NCBI RefSeq assembly: GCF_900106855.1
Contig: NZ_FNWI01000004.1
Span: 1,922,001-1,986,000, forward strand
Length of the DNA stretch: 64,000 nucleotides
Reading direction: 5' to 3'
From: Varibaculum massiliense
Lineage (GTDB): Bacteria > Actinomycetota > Actinomycetes > Actinomycetales > Actinomycetaceae
Each line of letters begins with the position of its first letter. The stretch's first letter is position 1. The notes under the pieces are model-generated. The model saw only the letters and a list, made by a program, of their open reading frames with translations. It was not told the origin of the DNA and searched no databases. The position numbers and the translations under genes are program-made. Of this stretch, positions 1-9,454 are shown one piece after another.

Positions 1-764
1 TTGGGGTCTTCGCTTATACGTAGCTTGCGGTAGGTACCCAGTACCCCTCTAGCGAATTCATCTGAAGAGGAAGATACCACCCAGGCCAGGTCGCGAGCCG
101 GATCACCGAATTGGGCGTTGCCAAACCCGGTGATACCGGTGATTGCTTCATCCTCTATATATAGGTAGGGCTCTTGTAGGTCTGCGTGGATAAAAGCCGG
201 CGAAAATCGCCACAGCGAAACATCCTCGAGGCGTTCCTCCCAGCGCTGCCATAGGCGGGGCTGGATAGCGCGGGTGGCAGCCCCCTGATCCAAGAGATTT
301 AGCCAGCGACGGCGAATCTGGTCGGCGCTAGAAGTTGGGCGTTCAGCGGCTTGTAGAATCCGCGCCGGCAAGTCGTGGAGAGACGCTAAGGCCTTTCCTA
401 ATGATTCTGCGAGTTTGTCTGAGACGGTCAGATCCTCTTGGGTCAAGGGTCTGCCAGGGAAAGCTGCATGAACGAGGGCGCGTTTTCCGCCTACAATCCG
501 TACCGAATGTGCCGGCCAGGGGAGGGCAAAAGGTAAACGGGCGCCATCATGGGCTAGTGCCTGCATTATCCGGCTCTGGATTTGCAGTTCTTCATCGCGG
601 TGTTGGGTGGTAGGGCAGTTTACTAGCCACTTGCGTTCAGCTTTGTCTTTAACTGCGCATACGCGCAGGTCTTCGGTTTTATAGCGGGGCGAGCATAGCG
701 ATACAAAGTCGTTGTCGGGCATCGCGGCGGCCGCCATGGCGGCTAGAGGAAGGAAATCGTCCAT
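1..764 (-). CDS. APH-family phosphotransferase-like protein, probable pseudokinase (3' end outside window)
   Basis: About 254 codons are visible, reading leftwards from ATG at 764; the C-terminus lies outside the window. The fold is that of aminoglycoside/macrolide phosphotransferases: the catalytic-loop region reads FIHADLQEPYLYI and is followed by GFGNAQFGDPARDLAW. Family members normally have HGDxxxxN and an acidic IDW/IDF metal-binding motif. Here the loop Asp is kept, but the Asn position is Tyr and the metal-binding Asp position is Gly, so catalysis is doubtful. Related proteins sit beside UvrD-like helicases in other actinobacteria, but that neighbour is not in view. GTG at 773 is an alternative start in the same frame; neither start has a clear ribosome binding site. 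Confidence 0.75.
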   Translation of the reverse strand, partial: MDDFLPLAAMAAAAMPDNDFVSLCSPRYKTEDLRVCAVKDKAERKWLVNCPTTQHRDEELQIQSRIMQALAHDGARLPFALPWPAHSVRIVGGKRALVHAAFPGRPLTQEDLTVSDKLAESLGKALASLHDLPARILQAAERPTSSADQIRRRWLNLLDQGAATRAIQPRLWQRWEERLEDVSLWRFSPAFIHADLQEPYLYIEDEAITGITGFGNAQFGDPARDLAWVVSSSSDEFARGVLGTYRKLRISEDP

Positions 765-1259
765 GTCATTCACGGTTTTAGGTTATCAAGTAGGGCGTGT
801 TTCGGGGATTAAGTAGGCGAGATAATTTGGGTTTCGTGGGGCTTTTGCATAAAAGAAAGGGGAACGCTGACATTTTTCGGGGTGGTGGCAGTTGATTATT
901 GGCGGGCGAGCAACACCACTGAGGCCAACTATGTGAACTGGGACGCAAAAAGATTTGAAGTGATGAAAAAGTTATTAGATAGCAGTCACGAAATGGGTGA
1001 ATTTAGGCTTAAGTTTTTGGGAATTGCCAATACTTACCGGGTGGTAAGTATTGGCGTTATAGCTTTGTTATAATCAATAAAACACCTATTAATGCTGGTC
1101 GTAAGGCTATTTTGAAAACTGATCTACTTTCCACCTCATAAGTTTTTGTAAATTGTGACACACATCACCCATAAATCAGGGCTATTAGCTTGCTTTCATT
1201 TGACCGAGTGGTAACATTAATACCAACAAGAAAGAATTCAGGTCGTGAGGGAGACTGAA
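765..1259. other. Intergenic region without a confident gene
   Basis: About 495 bases. A 63-codon GTG-initiated reading frame (882-1073, plus) has no good ribosome binding site and no recognisable domain, so it is not called. The segment holds a perfect hairpin (1026-1055, listed separately). The stretch from about 1060 to 1240 is AT-rich and probably carries the promoter of the exported small protein that follows. Confidence 0.5.
1026..1055. repeat. Perfect 13-bp inverted repeat (hairpin)
   Basis: GCCAATACTTACC and its exact reverse complement are separated by GGGT. No T-run follows on either strand, so it is not a classical Rho-independent terminator. It may be an operator or an mRNA-stabilising hairpin. 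Confidence 0.6.
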
Positions 1260-1583
1260 ATGAACAAGGGAACTTCGATTAAGAAGATGGCTGCTTGTGG
1301 GGTTGCTGCCGCAGCTTTGATTCCTGCTGGCGTGCTCACCGCACAGGCTGCCGAAGGGCTGTCCAATGATGGTGTGCAGACCACTGTTCAGATTCAGGCT
1401 CGCACGACCGAGGTTAGCGGAAACCTAGCCGCTAACGATGTTGATGCTTCGGCTTATGCGGCCAACAATCTCTCCGCGATTGACCGCATGGGCGGCGCCG
1501 GTTCCCTTGCCGGAATCGTTATCTTGGGTGGTATCGGCGCGGCCGGTGCTATTAGCCTTACACGTTCCTTCATGATCGGGTAG
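1260..1583 (+). CDS. Small exported protein, unknown function
   Basis: 107 residues. ATG at 1260 is preferred over an in-frame GTG at 1245 because GAGGGAG precedes it at proper spacing. The N-terminus has Lys residues, an Ala-rich hydrophobic core (about residues 11-27) and an AQA-A signal-peptidase-like site near residue 30. The middle is polar. The last ~30 residues contain a Gly/Ala-rich hydrophobic segment (GGAGSLAGIVILGGIGAAGA) that could be a membrane anchor. No family recognised. It is a single gene followed by a strong terminator, which suggests an independently and possibly highly expressed transcript. Confidence 0.75.
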   Translation: MNKGTSIKKMAACGVAAAALIPAGVLTAQAAEGLSNDGVQTTVQIQARTTEVSGNLAANDVDASAYAANNLSAIDRMGGAGSLAGIVILGGIGAAGAISLTRSFMIG

Positions 1584-1601
1584 ATCCTCTTACTACCTGA
1601 T

Positions 1602-1638
1602 AAAAACCCCGGGCACCCCTCAACTGCCCGGGGTTTTT
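1602..1638 (+). terminator. Rho-independent terminator
   Basis: Perfect 14-bp stem (AAAAACCCCGGGCA / TGCCCGGGGTTTTT) with a 9-base loop and terminal T-run, directly after the small exported protein gene. Confidence 0.9.
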
Positions 1639-1718
1639 CATATCCCTTTGCCGCCTACTAAAAGCAACTAAAGGCTAGGGGGAAGATGCTGGTAGTATAG
1701 AAGCAAAAAGGACTAGCA

Positions 1719-2219
1719 ATGCCTTCTTCTCAGTTAGATCCCTTTGCGCCGACAGGAGTACAGTTCCGGCCAGTTTCTTTGGAGCTTATAAAAGTGCGCC
1801 TGGCAGCAGTGGCATTTTTCCTGCTCTGCTCAGCGGCGGTAGTGATTATTTTATTTTTCCTACTTCCTCAAAAGTGGATTGGTCTGCTGTTAATCGCGAC
1901 AGTGGTGGCGATAGCGCTTTGGCTGCTGTGGCTGATTCCCCGGCAAGTTCGCGCGATGGGCTGGGCAGTTACTGGAACTGACCTGCAGATTCGTAAGGGA
2001 ATAATGTTTAAGTCCCTAACGGTGGTTCCCTTGGGTCGGCTGCAATATGTGGATGTAGAAGAAGGTCCCATTGCCCGCCATTTTGGAATAGCGCAGGTAA
2101 AACTGCATACTGCCTCGGCAAGTACCGATGCGCAGCTACCGGGGATACCCCGCGAACAAGCCGCACAGCTACGTGAACAGATTGCAGATCTGGCTGAAAG
2201 CAACCTCGAGGGAATTTAA
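1719..2219 (+). CDS. Membrane PH-domain protein (bPH2/DUF304), YdbS-like
   Basis: 166 residues with two adjacent transmembrane segments (about 30-51 and 56-75), then a bacterial PH domain marked by the strand pattern VTGTDLQIRKGIMFK...VPLGRLQYVDVEEGPIARHFGIAQVKLHT. This matches the short partner of YdbS/YdbT pairs of Firmicutes and Actinobacteria. The stop codon directly precedes the ATG of the next gene, the long partner, so the two are translationally linked and probably form one membrane complex. The precise function of these pairs is not established. Confidence 0.8.
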   Translation: MPSSQLDPFAPTGVQFRPVSLELIKVRLAAVAFFLLCSAAVVIILFFLLPQKWIGLLLIATVVAIALWLLWLIPRQVRAMGWAVTGTDLQIRKGIMFKSLTVVPLGRLQYVDVEEGPIARHFGIAQVKLHTASASTDAQLPGIPREQAAQLREQIADLAESNLEGI

Positions 2220-3908
2220 ATGGCTGATCAGAAGCTAAACTTTAATCTTTCGGATTCTGAGGAAGTCTCCAAAGGATTTCCTACCCTGGCGCTCGGGGAA
2301 GGGGGGCAGCCAGGGGAACCCGCCGGTAGGAGCGATGCGGGCGCTAGGAATCAAAACTCCACTTGGCGGCGAGTACACTGGCTCACCCCGTTGCTGCAGG
2401 TGTGGCAGGCGCTAGTAGTAATCGTGGTGGTGGCGTTAACACAATCGCTAAATAGCCTGATTATGCTGGTTAAGAATCTCCGGGAAAATGTACCGGGACA
2501 CCCGGGAGTATTACTGCTGGTAATAGTGGTACCGCTGGCAATTCTCGCCCTACTTTGGGGCTATCTTTATTTCGCGTGGCGGGCAACCTCCTGGAAAATA
2601 ACCGCCGAGGACGTGCAGTATCGACGGGGGATCTTCTTTAAGAAACACCGGAAGATTCCTTTAGACCGAGTGCAATCCGTCGACGCGTATCGTCCCTTCT
2701 TAGCGCGGCTTTGCGGGGTGGGGGAGCTGCGAATCGAGGCGGCAGGCGGCAGTGGATCCCGAGTACAGATTCAGTTCCTAGCCAATAAGTATTTAGATGG
2801 TGCGCGCCGGGAAGTAGTATCCCGTATCGCCGGACGGCAGAGCGCCGAACCGCAGATACTGGGGGAGCGGTCAAAGGGCGTAGCTGGAACCGAGCTGTTT
2901 GCGGAGGACGATTACCAACTAGACCGCGATGAGTATGAAGTTTATCGGGTTTCACCAGGGCGTCTGATCGCCTCCGTGCTGTTGACTTCGCAAACGGTCT
3001 GGTTGCTGATAATGGCGCTGATTGTGGCGATTGGCGCTATCGTACTGTTCATCATGGCAGATCTAACTGTGCAAGGGTTAGTCGCGGGAAGCCTTATCCC
3101 CACCATTATTTCCATTGGAATTATTCCCCTGATGATACTGTCTTATGCCTGGTCACGTTTTAACTCCGGTTTCAATTTCAGCGCCAATATCACTCACGAT
3201 GGGATTCGGATTACTTCGGGTCTGCTGGCGCTAAAGTCGCAGACGTTGCCGCCAGGACGTATTCATGCCATCCGATTTATCCAACCGCTACTGTGGAGAC
3301 CTTTCGGCTGGTGGCAAGCTGAAGTTACTCTAGCCGGACACGGAGTGGAAACCAGCGGCAACCAAAAGAAACAAGCTGCCGACAATCTACTTTTGCCAGC
3401 GGGAACCTTGGAGCAAGCAAAAGTTATTTTACAGATGGCGATCCGAGATTTAGGAGCCAGTGAGGGCGCAGCAACCGACAGGCTACTGCAGGCGGCTTTT
3501 AACGGCAAGAACTCAGATTCGGAATCGAAAGTTATATTCACTCCTTGCAGCGAAAAAGCCAAGATTCTAGATCCCCTTGCGCGCTTTCGTCGCGCCTTTG
3601 CTGCCACCGCGACCGTGCTTATCTACCGTGACGGGTGGCTGCGGCGCAAAGTTACCTTCACACCCCACGAACGCGCCCAATCGGTTACTACCAGCGCTGG
3701 CCCCATTCAGCGAAGCCTAGGACTGGCGGGTGTGCGCCTAGATTTAGTACCCGGTAGCGCCCAGATGAAAGTTCCACACCTAGATGCAGCGTTGGCAGCT
3801 CAACTTGCTGAACATGAACTGGCGGTCTCGAAAATACGTTCCCAAGTGGAGCCGAATGCCCAGTGGGCGGAGCGCATGCTGCAAACCCTCCGCCCTACCG
3901 GACAATAA
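2220..3908 (+). CDS. Membrane protein with three bPH2/DUF304 units, YdbT-like
   Basis: 562 residues. An N-terminal cytoplasmic stretch (~50 residues) is followed by paired transmembrane helices and a PH unit at roughly 120-215 (signature WKITAEDVQYRRGIFFKKHR). A second helix pair and PH unit lie at about 250-410 (THDGIRITSGLLALKSQTL), and a third, helix-less PH-like unit at about 465-540 (LIYRDGWLRRKVTF). This triplicated layout is typical of the long YdbT-type partner of the preceding gene. No enzymatic motif is seen. Confidence 0.8.
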   Translation: MADQKLNFNLSDSEEVSKGFPTLALGEGGQPGEPAGRSDAGARNQNSTWRRVHWLTPLLQVWQALVVIVVVALTQSLNSLIMLVKNLRENVPGHPGVLLLVIVVPLAILALLWGYLYFAWRATSWKITAEDVQYRRGIFFKKHRKIPLDRVQSVDAYRPFLARLCGVGELRIEAAGGSGSRVQIQFLANKYLDGARREVVSRIAGRQSAEPQILGERSKGVAGTELFAEDDYQLDRDEYEVYRVSPGRLIASVLLTSQTVWLLIMALIVAIGAIVLFIMADLTVQGLVAGSLIPTIISIGIIPLMILSYAWSRFNSGFNFSANITHDGIRITSGLLALKSQTLPPGRIHAIRFIQPLLWRPFGWWQAEVTLAGHGVETSGNQKKQAADNLLLPAGTLEQAKVILQMAIRDLGASEGAATDRLLQAAFNGKNSDSESKVIFTPCSEKAKILDPLARFRRAFAATATVLIYRDGWLRRKVTFTPHERAQSVTTSAGPIQRSLGLAGVRLDLVPGSAQMKVPHLDAALAAQLAEHELAVSKIRSQVEPNAQWAERMLQTLRPTGQ

Positions 3909-4172
3909 TTGCGACGTGCTTGCGTGCGGGGCTGGCTCAATAAAAGTACTCCAGGGAACCCCATTTTTCTCGCTTCAGCGTGAATGAAGATTGATAACAG
4001 GAGGCTAAAAAGCGTGTTTCCGACTAAAAAAGATGGTGACAACGCGTGTGCCTCTGACCTGAATCCGGCGGTGAAAGCGTAAAACTTTCGCAAACTAGGA
4101 TTCCTCCGCGTGGGATTGCGATGGGATGTAGAGCGAAATGGCAAAATCTGAACACAAGGTTATGATGGCAGG
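3909..4172. other. Intergenic region with a possible short coding sequence
   Basis: 264 bases between the PH-domain operon and the first YhgE/Pip gene. It contains a strong ribosome binding site with a 22-codon frame (4014-4082, listed separately). No terminator hairpin was found. Confidence 0.5.
4014..4082 (+). CDS. Possible 22-residue leader peptide or small protein
   Basis: GTG at 4014 is preceded by a perfect AGGAGG (3999-4004) nine bases upstream; the frame runs 22 codons to TAA. The peptide begins VFPTKKDGDN and is polar. A consensus ribosome binding site with no longer frame after it suggests a translated leader upstream of the YhgE/Pip operon, whose ATG lies 90 bases further on. No similarity is recognised. 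Confidence 0.35.
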   Translation: MFPTKKDGDNACASDLNPAVKA

Positions 4173-6845
4173 ATGAAAGATACCTGCCGGGTGTTTGCTC
4201 GTGACGTAAAGCGGATCTTTGCGGTTCCACGATCCTTGATTATCGTAATCGGCATCTTGGTTACTCCAGCTCTGTACACTTGGCTGAATATTTTGGCCTT
4301 CTGGAACCCCTACACCGTGACGGAAAACCTGCCCATAGCGGTAGTGAATAACGATGTGGGAACGGAATCTGCACTGACAGGCCAGCTAAATGTTGGCAAT
4401 CTCGTAGTCGAACAATTGTCAGAGAATGAACAGCTCGGCTGGCAGTTTACAGATCAACGCACAGCCACTCATAAAATCAGAGCCGGGGAAGTTTATGCTA
4501 CTTTCGTTATTCCCAAGACCTTTAGTAAAGATTTAGTTGCTATTTTCAGTGGCGAGCGTCACCAGCCGAGTATCAACTACTACGTAAATGAAAAGAAAGG
4601 CGCTATTGCGCCCAAAATTACTGATGTCGGAGCAAATGAACTCGATATTCAAATCACGTCAACTTTTCGGGGGCAGGTCGGGGAGGCCATTGCACAGGCT
4701 TTGCGTGACGGCGGGTTGAAGATTGACGCGAATGTAGTCGGTGCTGAGGGAAGTGCTTTAGACGCCTTGAGCGGTATCAACCGTGATCTGACCGATGCGC
4801 AAGGCATCTTGGATTCCGCCAGTGCATCTTTGACGGATTCTTTACAAACCATGAAAAAAGTCCGGGTAGCGCTGGCTGCAGCTGATCCTGCATTGTGTGA
4901 CGTTTCCGCGGCCTTGGCAGATGCCCAAGGCGTTTTAAGGACGGTTGTCTCCGATGCTTCTGAATTTTCTGTCATAGCTGGGGAAGCCAGTATTAACGCT
5001 CAAAAGGCACTCAGTGAGTCCTCAGCGGCGGCGAGTTCGGCGGTATCGAATGCGAAGAATAGACTCACAGAAATAGACTCACAGTTGCAATCCAGTATTC
5101 AGCGTACAAATGCTTCGATAGCGAAAATACGTGATCAGATTGCGATTTTGGAAGGATTCCCCCAGACGCAAAAGCTCGCTGGGCAGCTGAACGCCCAACT
5201 GAATGAGATGGAAGATCTGCTGTCCAGGGTTGGGAAAACCGGGTCAGATGCGGCAAAAACAAGCAAGGATTTTAAGGCACTTATGACAGCCTTTGATCAG
5301 GCTCTTACCGATGCGCAACGTAGTGCCACTGGTCTGCGTGAACAGTCCGCCCAGACCGCATCCACATTAAACTCCCGGGTGACGCAGCTGTCGGCGCAGC
5401 TGGGAGCCATAAAATCTGCGGTGGGTACCGCACGGATTTCTCTCAAAGAACTTTCGGCTCTGACTCACGGAATTGATGACCAGATCGTGGACACCCAAAA
5501 GGTACTTGAGCAGGTGCAAGGCAATCTGGGCGCGCTTTCCGGTGCGGCAAGCGGAGCGCAAACCGATGTGGCGACTCTGGCTACCGCGCTACAGACAGGA
5601 CCCTTGAAAACCGTCATTGGTTTGGAACCGACCAATATCGGACGCTATCTGACCTCACCGGTAAAATTCGACCAGCAAACGCTTTTTCCCATCAACTCTT
5701 ATGGTTCGGGAATGGCTGCCATGTTCATCAATCTTTCCCTGTGGATTGGCGCGCTTATCCTGGTCATAATTTTCCGGGTTGAAGTCGATAAAGAAGGCTT
5801 TGACTGGCTGAGTTTACGCTCGGCATATCTGGGACGATTCATGCTCTCCGGCGTGCTGTCTATAGGGCAGGGATTAATTGTCAGTGTGGGCAGTTTGCTG
5901 CTGGGAGTGCAGGCAGCCAACATTCCCGCTTTTATTGCTACTTCTATGCTGATCGGACCGTGTTATTTGGCAATTATTTATGCCTTGGCAGCTGCGTTCA
6001 GCCATGTGGGACGCGCCTTGGCAATCTTGCTGGTGGTATTACAGATTCCCGGTGCCTCGGGCATCTATCCGATTGAGCTTATGCCCAGGTTCTTCCGGCT
6101 GCTTTCCCCGATGCTCCCGTTTTCATACGGCATCGATGCGATGCGAGAGACTATCGGCGGGTTCTATCACGGGCATTACTGGCACGCGATGGCGATTTTA
6201 TTGCTTATGAGTGTAACCATGTTCCTTCTGGGGTATGTGGGGAGGCGTCGGTTCGGTTACTTTACCCAGCTCTTTTATGATGATTTGGCTCGCACTGAAC
6301 TGGTCGTGAATGAAGACGTTCAGTTGCAAAGCCGCGGTTATCGCTTGAGTAACATCATTGCACTGCTCGCGAACCGGAAAGAATTTTCCACTCGTATCCG
6401 GCGACGTCAAGAAGAGTTTAATGCCCGCTATCCCGCTTTGATTAAGGGACTGAGTAGCGTGGGAATTTTGGGATTAGTTGTACTCGGAATGATTTCCTGG
6501 CTCACCTCCGCCAGTAAGCCAGTGCTCTTGGGGATACTAGCGATTTGGGGAGTGGCCATCATGGGGACTCTGGTTGGCGTAGTGGTACTCAAGAGCTCCA
6601 TCGAACGAGCCGAGAGACTGTCGCATCTGACGGAAGATGAACTTTTCGAGAGCCTAGCTCGCCAGCGCGAAACGAATGTTAGCAAAACCGAGAATCGCTC
6701 GGAGCCCCTGAGCAGCGAACATCAGCACAGTCGCAGTAAACGTCGCCTCATTAACTCCTCTGTGCGGGCAGATACCGCGGATGAAAGTTCCGAGAAGCCG
6801 GCGGGACAAGCCGATGCCTCCGCAACTAGCGAGGAGACACGATGA
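4173..6845 (+). CDS. YhgE/Pip domain membrane protein 1
   Basis: 890 residues. One N-terminal transmembrane helix (about 20-42) is followed by the signature segment LPIAVVNNDVGTES, then a ~450-residue extracytoplasmic stalk rich in Ala/Ser/Gln coiled-coil sequence. A C-terminal ABC-2-type membrane domain spans about 508-695, followed by two more helices (~755-807) and a charged tail. YhgE/Pip proteins (phage infection protein family) resemble ABC-2 permeases and are linked to export and ESAT-6/T7SS-like processes in some Firmicutes; the substrate is unknown. The stop overlaps the ATG of the next paralogue by four bases (ATGA), so they form an operon and probably a heteromer. Confidence 0.88.
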   Translation: MKDTCRVFARDVKRIFAVPRSLIIVIGILVTPALYTWLNILAFWNPYTVTENLPIAVVNNDVGTESALTGQLNVGNLVVEQLSENEQLGWQFTDQRTATHKIRAGEVYATFVIPKTFSKDLVAIFSGERHQPSINYYVNEKKGAIAPKITDVGANELDIQITSTFRGQVGEAIAQALRDGGLKIDANVVGAEGSALDALSGINRDLTDAQGILDSASASLTDSLQTMKKVRVALAAADPALCDVSAALADAQGVLRTVVSDASEFSVIAGEASINAQKALSESSAAASSAVSNAKNRLTEIDSQLQSSIQRTNASIAKIRDQIAILEGFPQTQKLAGQLNAQLNEMEDLLSRVGKTGSDAAKTSKDFKALMTAFDQALTDAQRSATGLREQSAQTASTLNSRVTQLSAQLGAIKSAVGTARISLKELSALTHGIDDQIVDTQKVLEQVQGNLGALSGAASGAQTDVATLATALQTGPLKTVIGLEPTNIGRYLTSPVKFDQQTLFPINSYGSGMAAMFINLSLWIGALILVIIFRVEVDKEGFDWLSLRSAYLGRFMLSGVLSIGQGLIVSVGSLLLGVQAANIPAFIATSMLIGPCYLAIIYALAAAFSHVGRALAILLVVLQIPGASGIYPIELMPRFFRLLSPMLPFSYGIDAMRETIGGFYHGHYWHAMAILLLMSVTMFLLGYVGRRRFGYFTQLFYDDLARTELVVNEDVQLQSRGYRLSNIIALLANRKEFSTRIRRRQEEFNARYPALIKGLSSVGILGLVVLGMISWLTSASKPVLLGILAIWGVAIMGTLVGVVVLKSSIERAERLSHLTEDELFESLARQRETNVSKTENRSEPLSSEHQHSRSKRRLINSSVRADTADESSEKPAGQADASATSEETR

Positions 6846-9193
6846 ACGAAGTACTTTTCATCATCCGAGACGACTTCCGTCAGATTCGCGGCAGTATCAT
6901 GGTTCGGATTTCCCTGGTTTTATTGATTGCCGTTCCCTTGTTCTTCACCTGGTTCAACGTCCTGGCGACCTGGGATCCCTTCTCAAATTCGGGACGACTG
7001 AAGATTGCCGTTGCCAACACTGATGAGGGTTACACCAGCAAAATACTGAACGTCAAAGTCAACGTAGGGAATACGGTACTCAAGGAACTGGCAGTAAATG
7101 ACCAGTTCGATTGGGTAATAACCAGCAAAGATAAGGCTTTGGAGGGTGCGCGTTCGGGGGAATATTACGCGACAATTGTGTTACCACCGGATTTTTCCCA
7201 GTCCATGTTTACCTTCTATGCCGGCGGAGCTGCCCCCGCAAATATCACGTTGCACACCAACGAAAAAAAGAATCCGCTGTCAGCCAATCTCACCACGCAA
7301 GGCGCTCAGGGGGTAACTGCGCAGATCAACACGACTTTTTCGCAAACCTTGGCAGAAGTCGCGGTGAGTATTGCTGAGGACGTGTCTTCTTATCTGGACA
7401 CTGCCGACACTCAGGCTGCTCTAGATCGGCTGAGTAACCGCCTCGAAACCCTCTCTGCGGAACTAGATTCCGGGGCGAACACCCTTAGTTCCCTGTCTAC
7501 TTTGATAGGTTCAGCGATACCACTGGCTACTGGGGCAAAACAGTTGGCAGCAGGGGTGCAGGACTCCTTTGAGAAGGCTGTTGACTCCACATTTGTTTCC
7601 GGGGGCAATCGTACCGGCGGAACAACCGATCCCTTTGCGGCTGTCTCTGCTCGGCTCGATGATGCCGTGCGACTGGCAGCAGGTAATATTTCCGACCTGC
7701 AAAAACAGTTAGACAGTTTGCTGGATTCGGCTAATAGTACCAGCCAGAGCAGTGCGGCAACAGTCGAAAAGCTTAAGACCTTGCTGGATAAACAAATCAC
7801 TGGCTTCCAACATACGAGGGACGCACTCGGGCAGGCATTGGGGCCGGACGGGGCGGATTTAGAGGGGAAGGATCCGACCGTCGACCGATTCCTAGCTGAG
7901 CTGGACGCGGCGATTGCTCGCCAACAAATTCTGTCCGAACGACTGGGCAGTACCGCGGCTGACCTGCGCAGAGGAGTAACTATCGATTCTGACCTGAGAA
8001 AGAAAGCCCGCCAAGCCATAGCAGACGCGCAACAGGCCATTGAAACTGCTCGATCCAATTATCAGAAAAACTTGCAGCCAAAGATTGAGAGCCTACGTAC
8101 AAACCTGGATTCTGCCGGAAAAAATGTGAAGGTTTTCCGTTCCTATCTGCAGGCGGTGCAAACTGACCTGTCGGAAAGCGCAGGCGGAATGATTGCTAGT
8201 ATGCGCAGTTCCCAAAAGAGTCTGAACAATACCGCGAAGAGGATGCGTGACGGAGCCAGCCGCTTGAATCAGACTCGTCAGCAGATTGCCTCCACCCGGG
8301 CACAAAGTGACTTGAACAAAATCGCCACCACCTTGGGAGCTGAACCCAAAGATTTTGCCCGCCTAATTTCTTCCCCCATAGAGTTAAAACGCAATGCAGT
8401 GTTCCCAGTCGTCACCTTTGGGGTGGGTATGGCTCCGCTTTTTACTGTGATAGCCCTCTGGGTGGGTGCGCTCCTGGCGGGGGTTTTCCTGCGCGCTGAG
8501 GTCTCTGAGAATGTGGGTAAACGCTACCTCGCGAGCATTGAACCCCGCAAAGATCCGGATGCAGACGCTGATGTTGATACGAATGCGCAGGAATTATCCC
8601 GGTCGGAAGAGACGGATGCAGAAGATATCGAAACAGCATCGACTCCAGTTGCGAAATCAGCTCCGAAAGCCGTGGCAAAAAAGCCTATATTCACCGGGGC
8701 TCAGGAGTACCTAGGTCGTTACTTTATGTTCTGGGTAATCGGGATGGCGCAATCGACATTGCTGATGATCGGGCTGATTGTGTTCGTGGAGATTGAACCG
8801 GCGCATCCCTTCCTTTTGATTTTAGCAGGCTGGGTTATTTCCACCGTCTTTACCATTATCGTTTATACGCTGGTCGTGGCGCTTTACAATGCGGGTAAAG
8901 CCTTAGCGGTGGTGTTGCTGGTGTTACAGATTTCTGCGGCTGGCGGAGCCTATCCACTGGAACTGCTACCACAATGGTTCCAAAACATCAGTCCCTGGCT
9001 CCCCGCCACTTATGCGATTAACCTGATGCGTTCAGCTATCGCCGGAATTTATGCAGGGGACTTTGCCTATAACCTGGTGATGATCCTGATGTTTGTGATT
9101 CCGAACTTGCTCCTCGGGATGGTTTTGCGACGTACGATTGCCGGGCGCATCCACGATATGACCAAAGAGGTTGAAAAAACGAAAGTCATGTAG
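6842..9193 (+). CDS. YhgE/Pip domain membrane protein 2
   Basis: 783 residues, same architecture as its upstream partner: N-terminal helix (~18-40), signature LKIAVANTDEGYTS, long coiled-coil-rich extracytoplasmic region, and a C-terminal membrane domain from about residue 522. It carries an acidic, low-complexity insert (about 555-625, rich in Asp/Glu/Ala) between the first and second C-terminal helices, which the partner lacks. It is translationally coupled to the preceding gene. Function is likely transport or export across the membrane together with the partner, substrate unknown. Confidence 0.88.
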   Translation: MNEVLFIIRDDFRQIRGSIMVRISLVLLIAVPLFFTWFNVLATWDPFSNSGRLKIAVANTDEGYTSKILNVKVNVGNTVLKELAVNDQFDWVITSKDKALEGARSGEYYATIVLPPDFSQSMFTFYAGGAAPANITLHTNEKKNPLSANLTTQGAQGVTAQINTTFSQTLAEVAVSIAEDVSSYLDTADTQAALDRLSNRLETLSAELDSGANTLSSLSTLIGSAIPLATGAKQLAAGVQDSFEKAVDSTFVSGGNRTGGTTDPFAAVSARLDDAVRLAAGNISDLQKQLDSLLDSANSTSQSSAATVEKLKTLLDKQITGFQHTRDALGQALGPDGADLEGKDPTVDRFLAELDAAIARQQILSERLGSTAADLRRGVTIDSDLRKKARQAIADAQQAIETARSNYQKNLQPKIESLRTNLDSAGKNVKVFRSYLQAVQTDLSESAGGMIASMRSSQKSLNNTAKRMRDGASRLNQTRQQIASTRAQSDLNKIATTLGAEPKDFARLISSPIELKRNAVFPVVTFGVGMAPLFTVIALWVGALLAGVFLRAEVSENVGKRYLASIEPRKDPDADADVDTNAQELSRSEETDAEDIETASTPVAKSAPKAVAKKPIFTGAQEYLGRYFMFWVIGMAQSTLLMIGLIVFVEIEPAHPFLLILAGWVISTVFTIIVYTLVVALYNAGKALAVVLLVLQISAAGGAYPLELLPQWFQNISPWLPATYAINLMRSAIAGIYAGDFAYNLVMILMFVIPNLLLGMVLRRTIAGRIHDMTKEVEKTKVM

Positions 9194-9239
9194 CCCGGGT
9201 GCACACCGCGCGCCTCCCAATCAGTCCAGCACGGGAATA

Positions 9240-9323
9240 GGTTTTTCCTCCCGCCCAATAATTCGGAAAACGTAGCGGCGTTTTCCGAATTCTTATGCCC
9301 ACCGCGCCCACTCGGATAAAACC
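9240..9323. repeat. Intergenic hairpin repeat, left copy
   Basis: An 84-bp unit with a central 13-bp stem (AATTCGGAAAACG at 9260-9272 / CGTTTTCCGAATT at 9279-9291), flanked by GGTTTTTCCTCCCGCCCA on one side and CACTCGGATAAAACC on the other. The reverse complement of the same arrangement recurs at 9455-9530. Confidence 0.7.
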
Positions 9324-9454
9324 TAGCCTCCTCGCAAAACGAGCGCACTTAGCTAGCTACTTAACCGTGCGAAAGCTGTGGCTGCTTTAGCGCTAATAAG
9401 CAGGTGTGTACGCGGAGAAAGGTCGGCGCTGATTGCAACAGGGGCGGGGGAAAA

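Noticed and set aside
882-1073. 63-codon GTG frame in the first large gap
   Set aside because: No ribosome binding site, no recognisable motif, and its end coincides with the perfect hairpin, which explains the sequence better.
7411-8058. 215-codon minus-strand frame within the second YhgE/Pip gene
   Set aside because: Antisense shadow, low-complexity Ser/Ala/Arg sequence.
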